DNA of 5,945 nt from contig DOJA01000310.1 of NCBI GenBank assembly GCA_003511945.1, forward strand, positions 1,816 to 7,760. The letters run 5' to 3'. Below the pieces are notes generated by a model, which saw only the letters and a list, made by a program, of their open reading frames with translations, was not told the origin of the DNA and made no database searches. Made by a program: the position numbers and the translations under genes. Below, one piece after another: positions 5,548 to 5,945 of the stretch; position 1 is the first letter of the stretch; each line of letters begins with the position of its first letter. The DNA is from Phycisphaerales bacterium. Lineage in GTDB: Bacteria > Planctomycetota > Phycisphaerae > Phycisphaerales > UBA1924.

Positions 5548-5945
5548 ATGTTCTTCACATCGAACCGGCTCGCGCAGCCCGCGCTCCCTTCGGGGTCGTC
5601 GGCGGTTGTGGACCTCGATCGCCTGATCGGTCCGCTGACCGGACGGGGCGATCGCAGGCGGGAACGGCGCGCCCCGCCCTCCCGCCCGGTGTTTGCGATC
5701 GTGAGCGAGGAGCTGACCCCCTACCGCGTCCATATGCACCGGCGGATCGCGCGGGAGATCCCCGAGTTCAAGCTCGCGACGGTGCAGGTGCTCGAGCCCT
5801 CCGCCAGCGCGTGGCGACTCACCGAATCATCGATCAACACGGTGGATGTCTCCGCGCGCAAGGACGCGGGCGCGGGCCGCCTCAGCGGCGCCCGGCGTCA
5901 GGCGGTCACCGCGAGGAACCTGGTCCGCTGGCTCAACGAGAACAA
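5548..5945 (+). CDS. Probable family 4 glycosyltransferase, N-terminal part (3' truncated by window edge)
   Basis: The frame is open from ATG 5548 to the end of the window, giving 132 visible codons with no stop. After a basic, low-complexity stretch of about 47 residues comes VFAIVSEELTPYRVHMHRRI (about 48-67). This resembles the first strand and loop of GT-B family 4 glycosyltransferases, where an [L/I]TPYR segment followed by a helix with RRIARE is common. LATVQVLEP (about 75-83) would be the second strand. The donor-binding domain lies beyond the edge, so the family call rests on the N-terminus alone. The start is uncertain: GTG 5689 would begin right at the first strand and match the usual GT4 start, ATG 5548 has a GAGGA nearby, and GTG 5527 or ATG 5314 are longer options. 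Context in a polysaccharide cluster supports a glycosyltransferase. Confidence 0.72.
   Translation, partial: MFFTSNRLAQPALPSGSSAVVDLDRLIGPLTGRGDRRRERRAPPSRPVFAIVSEELTPYRVHMHRRIAREIPEFKLATVQVLEPSASAWRLTESSINTVDVSARKDAGAGRLSGARRQAVTARNLVRWLNEN

Noticed and set aside
5369..5626. 85-codon + strand frame starting at GTG 5369
   Set aside because: It is Arg/Ser-rich with no known motif, and it overlaps the start of the last glycosyltransferase in another frame.
4100..5739. Two - strand frames (4100-4945 and 4960-5739) opposite the complete family 4 glycosyltransferase and the leader
   Set aside because: Both mirror a GC-rich + strand gene, lack recognisable motifs and have no supporting ribosome binding site.
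1..5945. CRISPR array, tRNA or rRNA gene, insertion sequence, toxin-antitoxin or defence genes
   Set aside because: I saw no regularly spaced repeats, no tRNA-like cloverleaf, no transposase motif and no terminal inverted repeats. All sizeable genes are explained by polysaccharide biosynthesis.

Overview
The window is about 6 kb of very GC-rich DNA from a bacterial surface-polysaccharide (exopolysaccharide, capsule or O-antigen type) biosynthesis cluster. All recognisable genes lie on the + strand. Strong G/C preference at third codon positions, frequent GTG starts, and proteins resembling WcaI-, WcaF- and WaaE-type sugar enzymes fit a high-GC environmental bacterium. The style recalls Planctomycetota (perhaps Phycisphaerae), but that is an impression; no marker gene here settles the taxonomy.

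Layout: (1) bases 2-634, the C-terminal half of a WcaI/WbuB-like family 4 glycosyltransferase cut by the window edge; (2) 739-1668, a family 2 glycosyltransferase of the WaaE/KdtX type; (3) 1665-2234, a WcaF-like hexapeptide-repeat O-acetyltransferase; (4) 2317-3078, a class I SAM-dependent methyltransferase with a repetitive Gly/Ser/Thr tail; (5) 3075-4133, a GalE-type UDP-hexose 4-epimerase; (6) 4130-5314, a complete family 4 glycosyltransferase; (7) from about 5548 to the right edge, the N-terminus of another probable family 4 glycosyltransferase.

Genes 2/3, 4/5 and 5/6 each overlap by four bases (GTGA, ATGA, GTGA), so they are probably translationally coupled and co-transcribed. Together the enzymes would supply an epimerised nucleotide sugar (GalE), add sugars in sequence to a lipid-linked repeat unit (the glycosyltransferases) and decorate it (acetyl- and possibly methyltransferase). 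No flippase, polymerase, export gene or initiating sugar-phosphate transferase is visible, so the cluster must continue beyond both edges.

Three non-coding gaps exist: 635-738, 2235-2316 and 5315-5547; none exceeds 300 bases. The second holds a perfect 18-base palindrome followed by a TATCAT hexamer. The third holds an 8-bp hairpin with a GAAA tetraloop and looks like the leader of gene 7.

The most unexpected signal is compositional. By hand scan the tetranucleotide ACGT is absent from the whole window, and the codons for Asp, His, Asn and Tyr switch from the preferred C-ending form to the T-ending form exactly where the next codon starts with GT. I see no mobile element, CRISPR array, RNA gene or defence system, and the genes themselves belong to familiar families.
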